Shown in pieces: positions 15,317 through 24,920 of a stretch of 64,000 nucleotides of DNA; within the stretch, counting starts at the first letter, position 1, and each line of letters opens with the position of its first letter. Under the pieces are notes generated by a model. That model was not told the origin of the DNA, ran no database searches, and saw only the letters and a list, made by a program, of their open reading frames with translations. The stretch covers positions 1 through 64,000 of the forward strand of contig NZ_JAIHLQ010000003.1 of assembly GCF_019733355.1 (NCBI RefSeq). Reading direction: 5' to 3'. This stretch comes from Pseudomonas baetica. GTDB taxonomy: Bacteria > Pseudomonadota > Gammaproteobacteria > Pseudomonadales > Pseudomonadaceae. Position numbers and translations under genes: made by a program.

Positions 15317-17452
15317 TTAGAATCGAGTCTGCACCGCCAATTCAAAGGTACGCGGCGTACCCAAGTAATACGCCGGCGAAACATGCGCAAACTCGGCATA
15401 CACCTCATTCGTCAAATTGCGCACCCGCGCGGTCACCGTTGTGTGCGTATCAACCTTGTAACTGAGGAAACTGCCGAACAGCGTGTATGACGGCACGGTC
15501 ATGGTGTTGGCGGTATCGGCAAACACCGAGGCTACATATCGCGCATCGACCCCACCTTGCCATTGCGGTGAAAAATCGTAGGTCAGCCACAGATTACCGA
15601 CCCGGTCAGGGACATTGGTGGGGGTATTGCCTTTGCGCGATACCACCACGCCAGCGGCGTTTTTCTCGGTGAAGTCATCGTACTGCGCGTTGACCCAGGC
15701 AAAGTTGCCTTCAGCCAACAGCTTGTCGGTGATTTGCAGCGAACTGGCAATCTCAATCCCTTTCGACGTTTGCTGGCCCACTGCAATGCTGCTGGTCGGG
15801 TCCAGGGGATCGGTGACGGCGAAGTCCTTGCGTTCGATTGTGTAGGCCGCGACCGTTGCCGAGCCGCGGCCGTTCAGGTAGTCGAACTTGCTGCCAATCT
15901 CCCATTGCTTGCCCGTCGAGACGTCGAAATCCTGGGTGCCGTTCGGTTGCTCGGCGGCGGTGCTGTATTGCACATAAACGTTGGCCGAAGGGATGAATTG
16001 ATACGTCAGGCCTGCGCGACCGGTGACCGGCTCCCAACGGCGTTTGAGATGCATTGGATTGGCGGCGGTCACGGTTCGGTGGTTGGTCACGTCGAGATTG
16101 ATGTCGTCATAACGCAGGCCCGTGAGCAACGACAACTTGTCGGTCAGCGCCAGACGGTTTTCCACGAACAGCGCTTTGGTGGTCACCTGGTTGGTCTTGT
16201 CGCTGATCAATTGAGGGTGGGTGCCGGGAATGTCGTAGAAGTGCCCAGGTCGATAGTGGTTCGGGTCCACGGTGCTCGCGCCTTTGATGTTGAGCGGCGA
16301 GTTGGTGGTCTGGTTGACCTTGTATTCAAAGCCGCTCGACCACGTTGTATCAAGACCAAACAGTGTGCTGTCGTGGCGCAGTTCGAACTGGTTGCCGTTC
16401 TGCTCACCCTGGTGGCGTACCTGATACGCCGTGGAGCGATTCACTGCCGTGTTATCGGCGTTGTACTGGTAGGTTTCAAGATTGCGGTAATCGCGCTGGC
16501 TGTCGAGGTGATACAGCGTGTTGCGCAAAGTAGTGCTGTCGTTGATTCGGTAGTCGATGATCGATCGCAGCCAGATTGTGCGCTGCTCGTAACGACCGTC
16601 CGCGACGTTGTAATTGTTGAAACGGTTGTGTTTGTCGATCTTCAACTCGCCGGCCTTGGGGTTGAGCACGGGCGTGCCCCAGTACGGACTGTCTTCGTGT
16701 TCGTCCTGATATTCCAGGGCCAGGGTATGGGACAGATTCGGCGTGAGGTCGCTAAGCAACGAGAACGCTAGGCTCCACGCGTCGCGCTCCTGACGATCGA
16801 TGTAGCCGTTGCTGGTGTTGTGGCTGACGTCCAGCCGCGCATAGTGCTGCACGTCGGCGCTCGGGTCGGTCAGCGCGTGGTTGAGGCCGAAAGCGGTTTC
16901 GGTGGTGTCATAGCTGCCGTAACTGACTCTGCCTTCAACCGCTTGTTCATCGCGGGTCGCCAGTTTGGTCACGTAGTTCAGCGAGCCGCCCACCGAACCT
17001 GCGCCATTGACCAATGAAGACGGGCCGCCGAGTAACTCCACTCGATCATAAATCCACGCATCCACCGGCCGGGCGAGGCCGCCGGACACGTTGATGCCGT
17101 TGAACATCTGGGTGATCTGGCTGCTGGTGAAGCCGCGATAGGAGATGAAACCGCCGAAACCCGGCGGTGCGCTGGCGTTGACACCGGGCAGGGTGTTGGC
17201 GGCGTCCTGGAAGTTCTGAGCGCCATGGCGTTCGATGTCGTTGCGATTGGCGATGGCCACCGAGGCGGGCGTGTCGCGCACGCTCAAGCCAAGGCGCGAA
17301 GCCATGCCGCTGGACTGGTCGAGGCTCAGGCCCGGTTCGGTGCCGGCCTCGCCGTCGATGGTGATCGGCGCCAGATCCACGGTGGATTGCGCCCAGGCGT
17401 TAACAGACAGGCAGCCGCACAGGCTCGCCAGCAGAGTGAGTTGTTTCATCAA
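15317..17452 (-). CDS. TonB-dependent outer-membrane receptor (siderophore type)
   Basis: The protein has 711 residues. A signal peptide ends near NAWAQS, followed by a short TonB-box-like start (DLAPITIDGE), a plug domain to about residue 160 (ISYRGFTSSQITQMFNGINV, VELLGGPSSLVNGAGSVGGS), and a 22-strand barrel ending in the canonical aromatic residue (AVQTRF). It lacks the extra N-terminal signalling domain of transducing receptors. It is probably a receptor for a ferric siderophore or another metal chelate. The DUF2946 gene lies 90 bases upstream on the same strand; that family often accompanies metal receptors. No clear Fur box was seen. Confidence 0.9.
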   Translation of the reverse strand: MMKQLTLLASLCGCLSVNAWAQSTVDLAPITIDGEAGTEPGLSLDQSSGMASRLGLSVRDTPASVAIANRNDIERHGAQNFQDAANTLPGVNASAPPGFGGFISYRGFTSSQITQMFNGINVSGGLARPVDAWIYDRVELLGGPSSLVNGAGSVGGSLNYVTKLATRDEQAVEGRVSYGSYDTTETAFGLNHALTDPSADVQHYARLDVSHNTSNGYIDRQERDAWSLAFSLLSDLTPNLSHTLALEYQDEHEDSPYWGTPVLNPKAGELKIDKHNRFNNYNVADGRYEQRTIWLRSIIDYRINDSTTLRNTLYHLDSQRDYRNLETYQYNADNTAVNRSTAYQVRHQGEQNGNQFELRHDSTLFGLDTTWSSGFEYKVNQTTNSPLNIKGASTVDPNHYRPGHFYDIPGTHPQLISDKTNQVTTKALFVENRLALTDKLSLLTGLRYDDINLDVTNHRTVTAANPMHLKRRWEPVTGRAGLTYQFIPSANVYVQYSTAAEQPNGTQDFDVSTGKQWEIGSKFDYLNGRGSATVAAYTIERKDFAVTDPLDPTSSIAVGQQTSKGIEIASSLQITDKLLAEGNFAWVNAQYDDFTEKNAAGVVVSRKGNTPTNVPDRVGNLWLTYDFSPQWQGGVDARYVASVFADTANTMTVPSYTLFGSFLSYKVDTHTTVTARVRNLTNEVYAEFAHVSPAYYLGTPRTFELAVQTRF

Positions 17453-17541
17453 AGAATCCTGAATACTTGTCTAGGAATCAGCGCACAGGCAAACGCCGCG
17501 CGTTGGCGCAGTGGGCTGAACAATCAAAAAGGCAAGGGCAC

Positions 17542-17928
17542 TCAGGCGAGTGGCGGGGCGCGTGGGTTGGCCGAGGGCCAGGTGAAGCGGGCAGGGAGGT
17601 CGGCGCTGACAATCGGGGCCAGCGGCGGACTGTGTTGTTCAGGGAGGACTGCCAGAGTCAGGCTGGAGTTGAACGCCGGGCCCATGCCGCCGGTGGAGCA
17701 CAACGGGCAACCGAAAGCTTTGGACAGGGTCGGTAGTTTTTCTTCGGTGGGATTGGATGCCAGCGGCGCTTGCGTCCTCGGGTCCACCGTACAGAACTGG
17801 CCGCCAATGCCGTTGAGCTGCATTCCGACCATTTGTCCGTGACCGATGCTGCACGCGAACACGTTGAACAGGACGCAGCAATAAAGTACCCAGGCCAGCA
17901 GTGAGCGATCGGTAGTGGAGAATTTCAT
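17542..17928 (-). CDS. DUF2946 family membrane-anchored protein
   Basis: ATG 17928 gives 128 residues. An N-terminal hydrophobic segment (LAWVLYCCVLFNVFACSIGH) would anchor or export it, and the middle has a CPLC pair typical of DUF2946. The proline-rich tail ends in ANPRAPP, also frequent in this family. DUF2946 genes often sit beside copper-related or TonB receptor genes, as here, so a role in periplasmic metal handling is likely but inferred. It is the first gene of a two-gene unit with the receptor. Confidence 0.75.
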   Translation of the reverse strand: MKFSTTDRSLLAWVLYCCVLFNVFACSIGHGQMVGMQLNGIGGQFCTVDPRTQAPLASNPTEEKLPTLSKAFGCPLCSTGGMGPAFNSSLTLAVLPEQHSPPLAPIVSADLPARFTWPSANPRAPPLA

Positions 17929-18021
17929 GGGGCGGCACTTTACCGTACCGCCGATCGGTCGTGCACTTGAAAAAAATGCGACTAGGATCATTTGTTCAAA
18001 TCCCTTTCAAGGATTTCAATC

Positions 18022-18462
18022 ATGACTTTTATGTTGGCTCAATGGATGGCGGCCACTTTTGCGGTGATCGCCTTGGTGCATGTGTATTGGGCGTTGGGTG
18101 GGCAATGGGCGGCGGTGGCGGCGGTACCGCAAATACCGGTGGAAGGTTTTGTCGCGACGGTGCGACCGGCGTTCAAACCGTCGGGCTGGATCACATTGGT
18201 GGTGGCGGCTGGGTTATTGCTGATCGCTGCACTGGTGTGTCTGCGGGTTGGCTGGGGTTTCCCGGCGGTTAATCACAAGGCATTGCAATGGGTGATCAGC
18301 GCGATTGCGCTGTTGATGTTCGCCCGGGCGATTGGCGATTCGAATCTGGTGGGGTTTTTCAAGGAAGTGAAGGGCTCGCGATTTGCGCGGCTGGATACCT
18401 GGATGTATTCGCCGTTGTGTTTGGTATTGGGGGCGGGGTTGTTAGCGGTGGCGTGGGTTTGA
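18022..18462 (+). CDS. DUF3995 family membrane protein
   Basis: ATG 18022 with AAGGA upstream gives 146 residues; an in-frame TTG at 17992 is less likely. Four transmembrane segments are visible (near 5-25, 52-75, 90-108 and 125-145). The N-terminal HVYWALGGQW and the later GDSNLVGFFKEVKGSRFARL match DUF3995. Function unknown. It is divergent from the DUF2946 gene and followed by a REP doublet. Confidence 0.8.
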   Translation: MTFMLAQWMAATFAVIALVHVYWALGGQWAAVAAVPQIPVEGFVATVRPAFKPSGWITLVVAAGLLLIAALVCLRVGWGFPAVNHKALQWVISAIALLMFARAIGDSNLVGFFKEVKGSRFARLDTWMYSPLCLVLGAGLLAVAWV

Positions 18463-18489
18463 GGCTGAGCGGGTTTGCGTGTTGACAGG

Positions 18490-18600
18490 GCGGGCCTCTT
18501 TACGGGCAAGCCCACTCCCACAGTGATTGATGATGTCCACCAATGCCGGTTTCACTCAAAACCCTGTGGGAGCGGGCTTGCCCGCGAAGAGGTCCGGCCC
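18490..18600. repeat. REP doublet between DUF3995 and the Mrp operon end
   Basis: Two inverted elements (gggcaagcccactcccacag and tgtgggagcgggcttgcccg) lie between the convergent stops of the DUF3995 gene and mrpG, separated by about 40 bases. Confidence 0.85.
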
Positions 18601-18619
18601 TGACACTGATGATTGCAAA

Positions 18620-18982
18620 CTAGCTACCGTTCTCAGTCCGCCTGCTACTGACTTCAGCCGGCACGTCATCCCCAGCCATGCGCTTGCGGAATAACGCCGC
18701 CCGCGCCAGCAGCAACGTGGTCACCGGCATGGTGATCGCCAGCAGAATCGGGATCAACCAGGCATGCAGTACCAGCCCGGATTTCAGCGCTGAAAAGCAG
18801 ATGATTGACGCCAGTGCCACGCACCATGCACCCAGCGTCGAAGCCAGTGCTGGCGGGTGCATGCGCTGGAAGTAGTCTTTCATCCGCAGCAACCCGGTCG
18901 CGCCGATCAGCGTAAACACACCGCCGAGCACCAGCAGGATCGCCACCGGAATCTCGACCCACAGAGACAATTCAGCGTTCAT
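18620..18982 (-). CDS. mrpG: Mrp/Pha cation-proton antiporter subunit G
   Basis: The 120-residue protein has three transmembrane segments and the MrpG/PhaG motif run VFTLIGATGLLRMKDYFQRM HPPA (near 22-46). It is the last subunit of the multi-subunit Mrp antiporter, which exchanges Na+ or K+ for protons and gives alkali and salt tolerance. Its ATG overlaps the stop of mrpF by four bases. It is the terminal gene of a six-gene operon and is followed by a REP doublet. Confidence 0.93.
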   Translation of the reverse strand: MNAELSLWVEIPVAILLVLGGVFTLIGATGLLRMKDYFQRMHPPALASTLGAWCVALASIICFSALKSGLVLHAWLIPILLAITMPVTTLLLARAALFRKRMAGDDVPAEVSSRRTENGS

Positions 18983-19257
18983 TCGATCACCTCGCCACGC
19001 AGCAGGAATTTCGCGAGGGCAAACGAGCCGACGAAGCCGAACAGCGCAATCAGCAGCGCCGCTTCGAAGTAAGTGTCACTGGCGTAACGAATGCCCAGGG
19101 TCAGCATCATCAGCATCGCAACGATGTACAGATAATCCAGCGCCAACACTCGATCCTGCGCCGACGGCCCTTTGAACAGGCGGATCAGGGTCAGCACCAT
19201 CGCCAGCGAGAACAAAAACAGCGTCAGCAGGATCGCGTTCGACAGGAATGGGCTCAT
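18979..19257 (-). CDS. mrpF: Mrp/Pha cation-proton antiporter subunit F
   Basis: A 92-residue protein with three membrane segments. The first loop GPSAQDRVLALDYLYI carries the conserved Asp of MrpF. It overlaps the genes for subunits E and G by four bases at each end, so the operon is tightly coupled. MrpF is a core membrane subunit required for activity in characterised systems. Confidence 0.93.
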   Translation of the reverse strand: MSPFLSNAILLTLFLFSLAMVLTLIRLFKGPSAQDRVLALDYLYIVAMLMMLTLGIRYASDTYFEAALLIALFGFVGSFALAKFLLRGEVIE

Positions 19258-19742
19258 TCGTAAATCTCCATCAACGGCCGCTCGTAAGCAGTCTTGAAGT
19301 GCTCAATGAACTGCGCTTCATCATCCAGATCCCAAATGTGCAGCAGCAAAATGCTGCGATCCAGCGACAGTTCCGACCACACCGTGCCGGGCACTACCGT
19401 GCAGATCATCGACAGCGCGGCCAGTCCGTGGGCGTCGCGCAGTTCCAGCGGCACTTTGACAAAACGCGAGCGTGGCGGGCGGCGACCGGCGTTGAGCACG
19501 CCCCACGCCACGATCAGGTTGGACATCACCACGTCACGGCCGACAAGCAGGAGCAGACGCAGGATCGTCCCGGGACGGCGAATGCGCACGGGTTTGGGAC
19601 GCAATTTACGCATCATCAGCGGCGCAGCAAAACCCAGCATTATGCCGAGCAGCAGATTACCGGGGCTGACCGAAAGATTCAGCGTCAGCCACAAAACGCA
19701 CAGCGCCAGGGATAACAACGGTGCAGGAAACACGCGCTTCAT
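19254..19742 (-). CDS. mrpE: Mrp/Pha cation-proton antiporter subunit E
   Basis: The 162-residue protein has two N-terminal membrane segments and a soluble domain with the MrpE hallmarks NLIVAWGVL and TVVPGTVWSELSLDRSILLL followed by acidic, His-containing residues (HIWDLDDEAQFIEHFK). It connects to subunits D and F by ATGA overlaps. Confidence 0.93.
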   Translation of the reverse strand: MKRVFPAPLLSLALCVLWLTLNLSVSPGNLLLGIMLGFAAPLMMRKLRPKPVRIRRPGTILRLLLLVGRDVVMSNLIVAWGVLNAGRRPPRSRFVKVPLELRDAHGLAALSMICTVVPGTVWSELSLDRSILLLHIWDLDDEAQFIEHFKTAYERPLMEIYE

Positions 19743-21418
19743 GGCTGCACCTCCAGCATGGCGGCTTTGGCTTCCGGACTCGGTACGGCGCGAGTGCCGA
19801 GCACGGCCATCACGTACTGCTGCGGGTTGTGCAAGGCGTCAGCGGTCGCTTGGGTGTAGCGCAGCAGCGGCTCAGCCTTGAACGTGAGAAGGATGCTCAA
19901 CCCCAGCAACAGGAAAATCGGCGCGCATTCGAGTTTGCGCAAAAGCGGCGAAGGGCGCTCTTGCGGCGTCCAGAAACGCTGGACGCCGAGGCGAGAGAAG
20001 GCCATCAACGACGCTAGCCCGGAGAGGATCAGCAGCGCGAGCAACGCCCATGCTGCATTGGAAATGGGCGCGTCGGTGCCCAGCCCCAGCGGATTGAGCA
20101 GCGCACCGATCAGGCTGAGTTTGCCGATGAATCCGGACAGCGGTGGCATGCCGATGATCAGCAGGGCGCAGGCAATGAAACTCAGACCGAGAAACGCCAT
20201 GGTCCATGGGATGACTTGACCGACCACGGCTTTCTGCTCGTCGTCGAGGTTGATGCCTTTGGGCGGTTGCAGGGATTCCTGCGGGCGCGGCAGCAGTTCG
20301 CTTTCGTCTTCCAGCGCAATCTCGTTGGCCGAGCGTGAACGCTCGATCAACTCAGCCAGCAGGAACAGTGCGCTCAACGCCAAGGTCGAGCTGACCAGAT
20401 AGAACAGTGCCGCGCCGATCAGGTTCGGCTGGGCGAAACCCACGGCCGACAGCAGTATCCCCGCCGACACCAGAATGCTCAGGCTGGCCATGCGCTCAAG
20501 CCGTTGCGCAGCAATAATCGCCAGCGCTGCGCACGCTATCGTCGCCATGCCGCCGTAGATCAGCCAGTCGCCACCGAAGAAGGACGAAGCCCCAGCCTGG
20601 CCGGAGAACAGCAGGGTCCACAGGCGCAGCAGGGTATAAACGCCGACCTTGGTCATGATCGCGAACATCGCCGCCACCGGCGCGCTGGCCGAAGAGTACG
20701 CCGGCACCAGCCAGAAGTTCAGCGGCCACATGCCGGCCTTGGCCAGGAACGCTACCGCGAGAATCCCCGCACCGGCGTGCAGCAAACCACGGTCGGCTTC
20801 CGGCACCAGTGGAATTTTCAGGGCCAGATCGGCCATGTTCAGCGTGCCGGTGACGCCATAGATCAGCGCCGCACCGATCAGAAACAGCGACGAGGCGAGC
20901 AGATTGATCGAGATGTAATGCAAACCCGACGACACCCGCGCCCGGCCCGAGCCATGCAGCAACAGACCGTAGGACGCGGCCAGCAGCACTTCGAAGAACA
21001 CGAACAGGTTGAACAGATCAGCAGTGAGGAACGCGCCATACAGGCCCATCAACTGAATCTGGAACAATGCGTGGAAGCTTGAGCCCGCGCCATCCCAACG
21101 TGCCATCGCAAAGAGGAGGGCGCTGACGCCGATGATCCCGGTCAGCACCAGCATCAACGCCGATAGGCGATCAACCACCAGCACGATGCCGAACGGCGCC
21201 TGCCAATTGCCCGGCAGGTAAACGCCGATTGAGCCGGGCACGCCAGTGGTCTGCGTCCATTGCAGCAACATCACGGAAATGAACAGGCCGAGCAGGCTGG
21301 AGAACAGGTTGATTTTCGCCTTCAGCGGTCGGTGTTTCTCGCCGAGCATCAACATGATGGCGGCGGTCAGCAGCGGCAGCAGAATCGGTGCGGCGATCAG
21401 GTGAGTCATCGCCATCAT
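19739..21418 (-). CDS. mrpD: Mrp/Pha cation-proton antiporter subunit D
   Basis: This 559-residue, roughly 14-helix protein belongs to the NuoM/MrpD antiporter-like family. It has the conserved Glu/Lys helices, including LFNLFVFFEVLLAASYGLLL (Glu near 138) and FLAKAGMWPLNFWLVPAYSS (Lys near 221). An acidic hydrophilic insertion near 365-400 (ALEDESELLPRPQ...) lies between late helices, common in Pseudomonas versions. It forms one of the two ion channels of the complex with MrpA. It overlaps mrpC and mrpE by four bases each. Confidence 0.94.
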   Translation of the reverse strand: MMAMTHLIAAPILLPLLTAAIMLMLGEKHRPLKAKINLFSSLLGLFISVMLLQWTQTTGVPGSIGVYLPGNWQAPFGIVLVVDRLSALMLVLTGIIGVSALLFAMARWDGAGSSFHALFQIQLMGLYGAFLTADLFNLFVFFEVLLAASYGLLLHGSGRARVSSGLHYISINLLASSLFLIGAALIYGVTGTLNMADLALKIPLVPEADRGLLHAGAGILAVAFLAKAGMWPLNFWLVPAYSSASAPVAAMFAIMTKVGVYTLLRLWTLLFSGQAGASSFFGGDWLIYGGMATIACAALAIIAAQRLERMASLSILVSAGILLSAVGFAQPNLIGAALFYLVSSTLALSALFLLAELIERSRSANEIALEDESELLPRPQESLQPPKGINLDDEQKAVVGQVIPWTMAFLGLSFIACALLIIGMPPLSGFIGKLSLIGALLNPLGLGTDAPISNAAWALLALLILSGLASLMAFSRLGVQRFWTPQERPSPLLRKLECAPIFLLLGLSILLTFKAEPLLRYTQATADALHNPQQYVMAVLGTRAVPSPEAKAAMLEVQP

Positions 21419-21759
21419 TCTTTAGGCTCCCGGCCGTCAACGTGGTCGGTGCCGGTCAGGCCGCGCGAGGCGAGCAGAACGACGAGGAACAACGCGGTCA
21501 TGGCGAAGCTGATGACGATTGCCGTCAATACCAGCGCCTGTGGTAGCGGGTCGGTGTAGTGCAGCAAATCTTGCGTCACGCCGTCTTTGATCACCGGCTC
21601 CTTGCCGATAAACAGGCTGCCCATGCTGAAGATGAACAGGTTGACCGCGTATGACAGCAGGCACAGGCCCATGACCACCTGAAAGGTCCGTGGTCGCAGG
21701 ATCAGCCAGACGCCGGACGCGGCGAGGATGCCGATGGCGATTGCGATGACTTCTTCCAT
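21415..21759 (-). CDS. mrpC: Mrp/Pha cation-proton antiporter subunit C
   Basis: The 114-residue protein has three membrane helices of the NuoK/MrpC family (MGLCLLSYAVNLFIFSMGSL, then DPLPQALVLTAIVISFAMTA). The ATG shares one base with the stop of the fused mrpA/B gene (TGATG), and its own stop overlaps mrpD by four bases. Confidence 0.93.
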   Translation of the reverse strand: MEEVIAIAIGILAASGVWLILRPRTFQVVMGLCLLSYAVNLFIFSMGSLFIGKEPVIKDGVTQDLLHYTDPLPQALVLTAIVISFAMTALFLVVLLASRGLTGTDHVDGREPKE

Positions 21760-24677
21760 CAGACGGCTCCTTTGCTGGCGACGGACTTGGGTAACGATGC
21801 GGTCTTGTGCCCGCGCACCGATTGGTGGGCGAGGGCCGTGAGGATCAACAGCGTCGAACCGACCACTACGCCGTACACGCCGATATCAAAGAACAGCGCA
21901 CTGGCGATATGGATCTCGCCCAGCAGCGGCAGTGCAAAATGCCAGGTGTGCGTGGTCAGGAACGGGTAGCCGACCGCCATCGCTCCGAGCCCGGTCGCCG
22001 TGGCGAACAGCAACCCGGTCCCCATCCAGCGCAAGGGGCGCAGGCTCATCTGCGCCTCGACCCACTGCGTACCGGCCACCATGTATTGCAGGATGAACGC
22101 CACCGACATCACCAAACCGGCGACAAAACCGCCGCCCGGCTGATTGTGGCCGCGCATGAACAGGTAGAACGACACCACCAGTGCAATCGGCAGCAGCAGT
22201 CGTACCAGCACCGCTGGCACCATCATGAAACCGAGCGCGGTGTCGCTGGCCGTACGCGGGTTGACCAGATCGGTGACCACGTCCGGCGCCAGCAGGCGTT
22301 GCTGTGCGGGCAGTTGCAGGCTTTCTTTCGGTGGGCGGAAGCGGCGTAGCAGGGCAAACACGGTCAGCGCCACCGCGACCAGCACGGTGATTTCGCCGAG
22401 GGTATCGAAGCCACGGAAGTCCACCAGCATCACGTTGACCACGTTGCTGCCACCACCTTCGGGCAAGGCGCGACTGAGGTAGAACGAAGAAATGTCGTTC
22501 GGTGTCTGGCGCGTGAGCATGGCGTACGACAGCAGTGCCATGCCGCCGCCGACGGCAATCGACAGCAGCAAGTCGCGCAGACGACGAATGCGCGCCTTGC
22601 GCAGGGTGCTCGGCAGTGGCGAGACTTCCTCGATCCGTCGTGGCAGCCAGCGCAGGCCTAGCAGGATCAGTACCGTTGTGACCACTTCGACCGCCAATTG
22701 CGTGAGGGCCAGATCCGGTGCGGAGAACCAGACGAAGGTGACGCAGGTCATCAGGCCGCAAACGCTGACCATGGTCAAAGCCGCGAGACGGTGATACTTG
22801 GCCTGCCAAGCGGCACCAAGGGCGCAGGCAATTGCCAGTAGCCACAGAGTCACGAAGACGATGGAGCCGGGGATTTTCGGCCGGTCGCCCCAACTCAGGC
22901 TGCTGTGCAACATCGGAATCAGGCCAGCGAGCACCGCCGCCAATACCACCAGAAACAATTGCATTTGGAGGCGGCGGGTGCCGAGTCGGCGCTCGACCCG
23001 ACGGGCCACACGCATCATGACGACCAGACTGCGCTCGAACAGGTGCTTGCCGTTGAAGCGGCCAATCAGTGGCGGATATTTGAAGCGCCCACGCTTGAGC
23101 TGCTTGCGTAGCAACAAATAGAGGACGATGCCGCCGGACATGGCAATCAGGCTCATGATCATCGGTGCGTTCAGACCGTGCCAGATCGCCAGGCTGTACT
23201 CCGGCAAGGAGCCCCCCACCACAGGCAGCGCGGCGGCCGCGAGTAGCGGGCCGACCACTTGTGCGGGGAAAATCCCCACGACCAGGCAGGTGAACACCAG
23301 CAGTTCGACCGGCGCACGCATCCAGCGGGGCGGTTCGTGCGGGGTGTGCGGCAGGTCGGTGGCTGGCGGGCCAAAGAACACATCGACGGTGAAACGTAGC
23401 GAGTAAGCGACGCTGAACGTACCAGCGATGGTCGCGACAATTGGTAACGCCGCTTCGACCCACGCTGTGGCGTTGATGAACACGGTTTCGGCGAAGAACA
23501 TCTCCTTCGACAGGAAGCCGTTGAGCAACGGCACGCCGGCCATCGAGGCGCTGGCAACCATGGCCAGCGTCGCCGTGAACGGAATCAGTCTGATCAACCC
23601 GCTGAGTTTGCGGATATCGCGAGTACCGCTTTCGTGGTCGATGATGCCTGCCGCCATGAACAGCGAGGCCTTGAACGTGGCGTGGTTAAGGATGTGGAAC
23701 ACCGCCGCGACGGCGGCCAGCGGACTGTTCAGCCCCAGCAGTAGGGTGATCAGGCCCAAGTGGCTGATGGTCGAGTAGGCCAGCAAACCTTTGAGATCGT
23801 TCTGGAACATCGCGCAATAGGCGCCGAGCAACAGCGTACAGGCGCCGGCACCGCTGACGATGTAGAACCATTCTTCACTGCCGGACAGCGATGGCCACAG
23901 ACGCGCCAGCAAGAAAACCCCGGCCTTGACCATGGTTGCCGAGTGCAGGTACGCGGAGACTGGCGTTGGCGCCGCCATCGCGTGGGGCAGCCAGAAGTGG
24001 AAGGGGAACTGGGCACTTTTGCTGAGTGCGCCAATAAGAATGAGGGGAAGCAAGATAGGGTAGAGGGCATGTGCGCGAATCTGATCGCCGGCGGCCAGGA
24101 CCTTGTCCAGGTCATAGCTGCCGACGACATGGCCGAGGATCATGACCCCCGCCAGCAGACATAGTCCACCGGCCCCTGTAACCATCAATGCCATATAGGC
24201 ACCGCGGCGGGCGTCCGCGCGGTGGTGCCAATAGCCGATCAACAGGAACGAGAAGAGGCTGGTCAGCTCCCAGAAAAACACGATCTGGATCAGGTTGCCG
24301 GAGATCACCAGCCCGAGCATGGCGCCCATGAACGCCAGAAAAAATGCGAAGAAACGCGGCACCGGGTCGTCCGGTGACATGTAATAACGGGCATATAAAG
24401 AGACGAGTGTGCCGATGCCGAGCACCAGCATCGAGAATAGCCAAGCGAAGCCGTCCATGCGCAGGACGAAGTTCAACCCCAGGCTGGGGAGCCACATGAA
24501 CTCTTCGCGGATGACGCCGCCATCGGCGATTTGCGGATACAACATCGCGACCTGGACGGTGCCGATCAGAGCGACAAGACCTGCCAACAGGGATTCGGTA
24601 TTACGCGCATTGTGTGGCAGCACCGCTGCCAGACAGCTGCCTATGAAAGGCAGAAGCAGTAGAACTATCAGGGACAT
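21759..24677 (-). CDS. mrpA: Mrp/Pha cation-proton antiporter, fused A and B subunits
   Basis: This 972-residue protein joins the NuoL-like antiporter module (about 1-500, with FFWELTSLFSFLLIGYWHHR and the Lys helix LSKSAQFPFHFWLPHAMAAP) to MrpA C-terminal modules, including TLAMVSVCGLMTCVTFVWFS and FDTLGEITVLVAVALTVFAL. A MrpB-like end follows (YLFMRGHNQPGGGFVAGLVM, about 830-960). Separate A and B genes are thus fused, defining a six-gene group 2 (Pha) system rather than the seven-gene form. It is the first gene of the operon. The substrate ion (Na+ or K+) cannot be read from sequence alone. Confidence 0.94.
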   Translation of the reverse strand: MSLIVLLLLPFIGSCLAAVLPHNARNTESLLAGLVALIGTVQVAMLYPQIADGGVIREEFMWLPSLGLNFVLRMDGFAWLFSMLVLGIGTLVSLYARYYMSPDDPVPRFFAFFLAFMGAMLGLVISGNLIQIVFFWELTSLFSFLLIGYWHHRADARRGAYMALMVTGAGGLCLLAGVMILGHVVGSYDLDKVLAAGDQIRAHALYPILLPLILIGALSKSAQFPFHFWLPHAMAAPTPVSAYLHSATMVKAGVFLLARLWPSLSGSEEWFYIVSGAGACTLLLGAYCAMFQNDLKGLLAYSTISHLGLITLLLGLNSPLAAVAAVFHILNHATFKASLFMAAGIIDHESGTRDIRKLSGLIRLIPFTATLAMVASASMAGVPLLNGFLSKEMFFAETVFINATAWVEAALPIVATIAGTFSVAYSLRFTVDVFFGPPATDLPHTPHEPPRWMRAPVELLVFTCLVVGIFPAQVVGPLLAAAALPVVGGSLPEYSLAIWHGLNAPMIMSLIAMSGGIVLYLLLRKQLKRGRFKYPPLIGRFNGKHLFERSLVVMMRVARRVERRLGTRRLQMQLFLVVLAAVLAGLIPMLHSSLSWGDRPKIPGSIVFVTLWLLAIACALGAAWQAKYHRLAALTMVSVCGLMTCVTFVWFSAPDLALTQLAVEVVTTVLILLGLRWLPRRIEEVSPLPSTLRKARIRRLRDLLLSIAVGGGMALLSYAMLTRQTPNDISSFYLSRALPEGGGSNVVNVMLVDFRGFDTLGEITVLVAVALTVFALLRRFRPPKESLQLPAQQRLLAPDVVTDLVNPRTASDTALGFMMVPAVLVRLLLPIALVVSFYLFMRGHNQPGGGFVAGLVMSVAFILQYMVAGTQWVEAQMSLRPLRWMGTGLLFATATGLGAMAVGYPFLTTHTWHFALPLLGEIHIASALFFDIGVYGVVVGSTLLILTALAHQSVRGHKTASLPKSVASKGAV

Positions 24678-24817
24678 AGGCTTCTAATCTGCGGAAGTTT
24701 GTGAAGCATCATACGTGCCAGCCCTCCGATCACCAAACGCCAGGATGTCTCAGAATCCTACAAAGTAGTCTGGAAATTTCTGTTTGGCATTGTTTCGCGG
24801 GGAAGGATGTTGCCAGT

Positions 24818-24895
24818 GATGGCCTCATCGCGAGCGGGCTTACGCTCACGGGGTACAAACAATACCTGCGGGAGCGGGCTCGCTCGCGAAGGCAA
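24818..24895. repeat. REP doublet upstream of the Mrp operon
   Basis: Inverted elements (tcgcgagcgggcttacgctc and ggagcgggctcgctcgcgaa) lie between the start of the Mrp operon and the end of the DMT transporter gene. The left copy has diverged arms. Confidence 0.75.
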
Positions 24896-24920
24896 TGCTT
24901 CGGACATCACCCAGCCTGGT

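Noticed and set aside
17453-17541. Fur box before the TonB receptor gene
   Set aside because: No stretch close to the GATAAT-type repeat was found; a negative by-eye search only.
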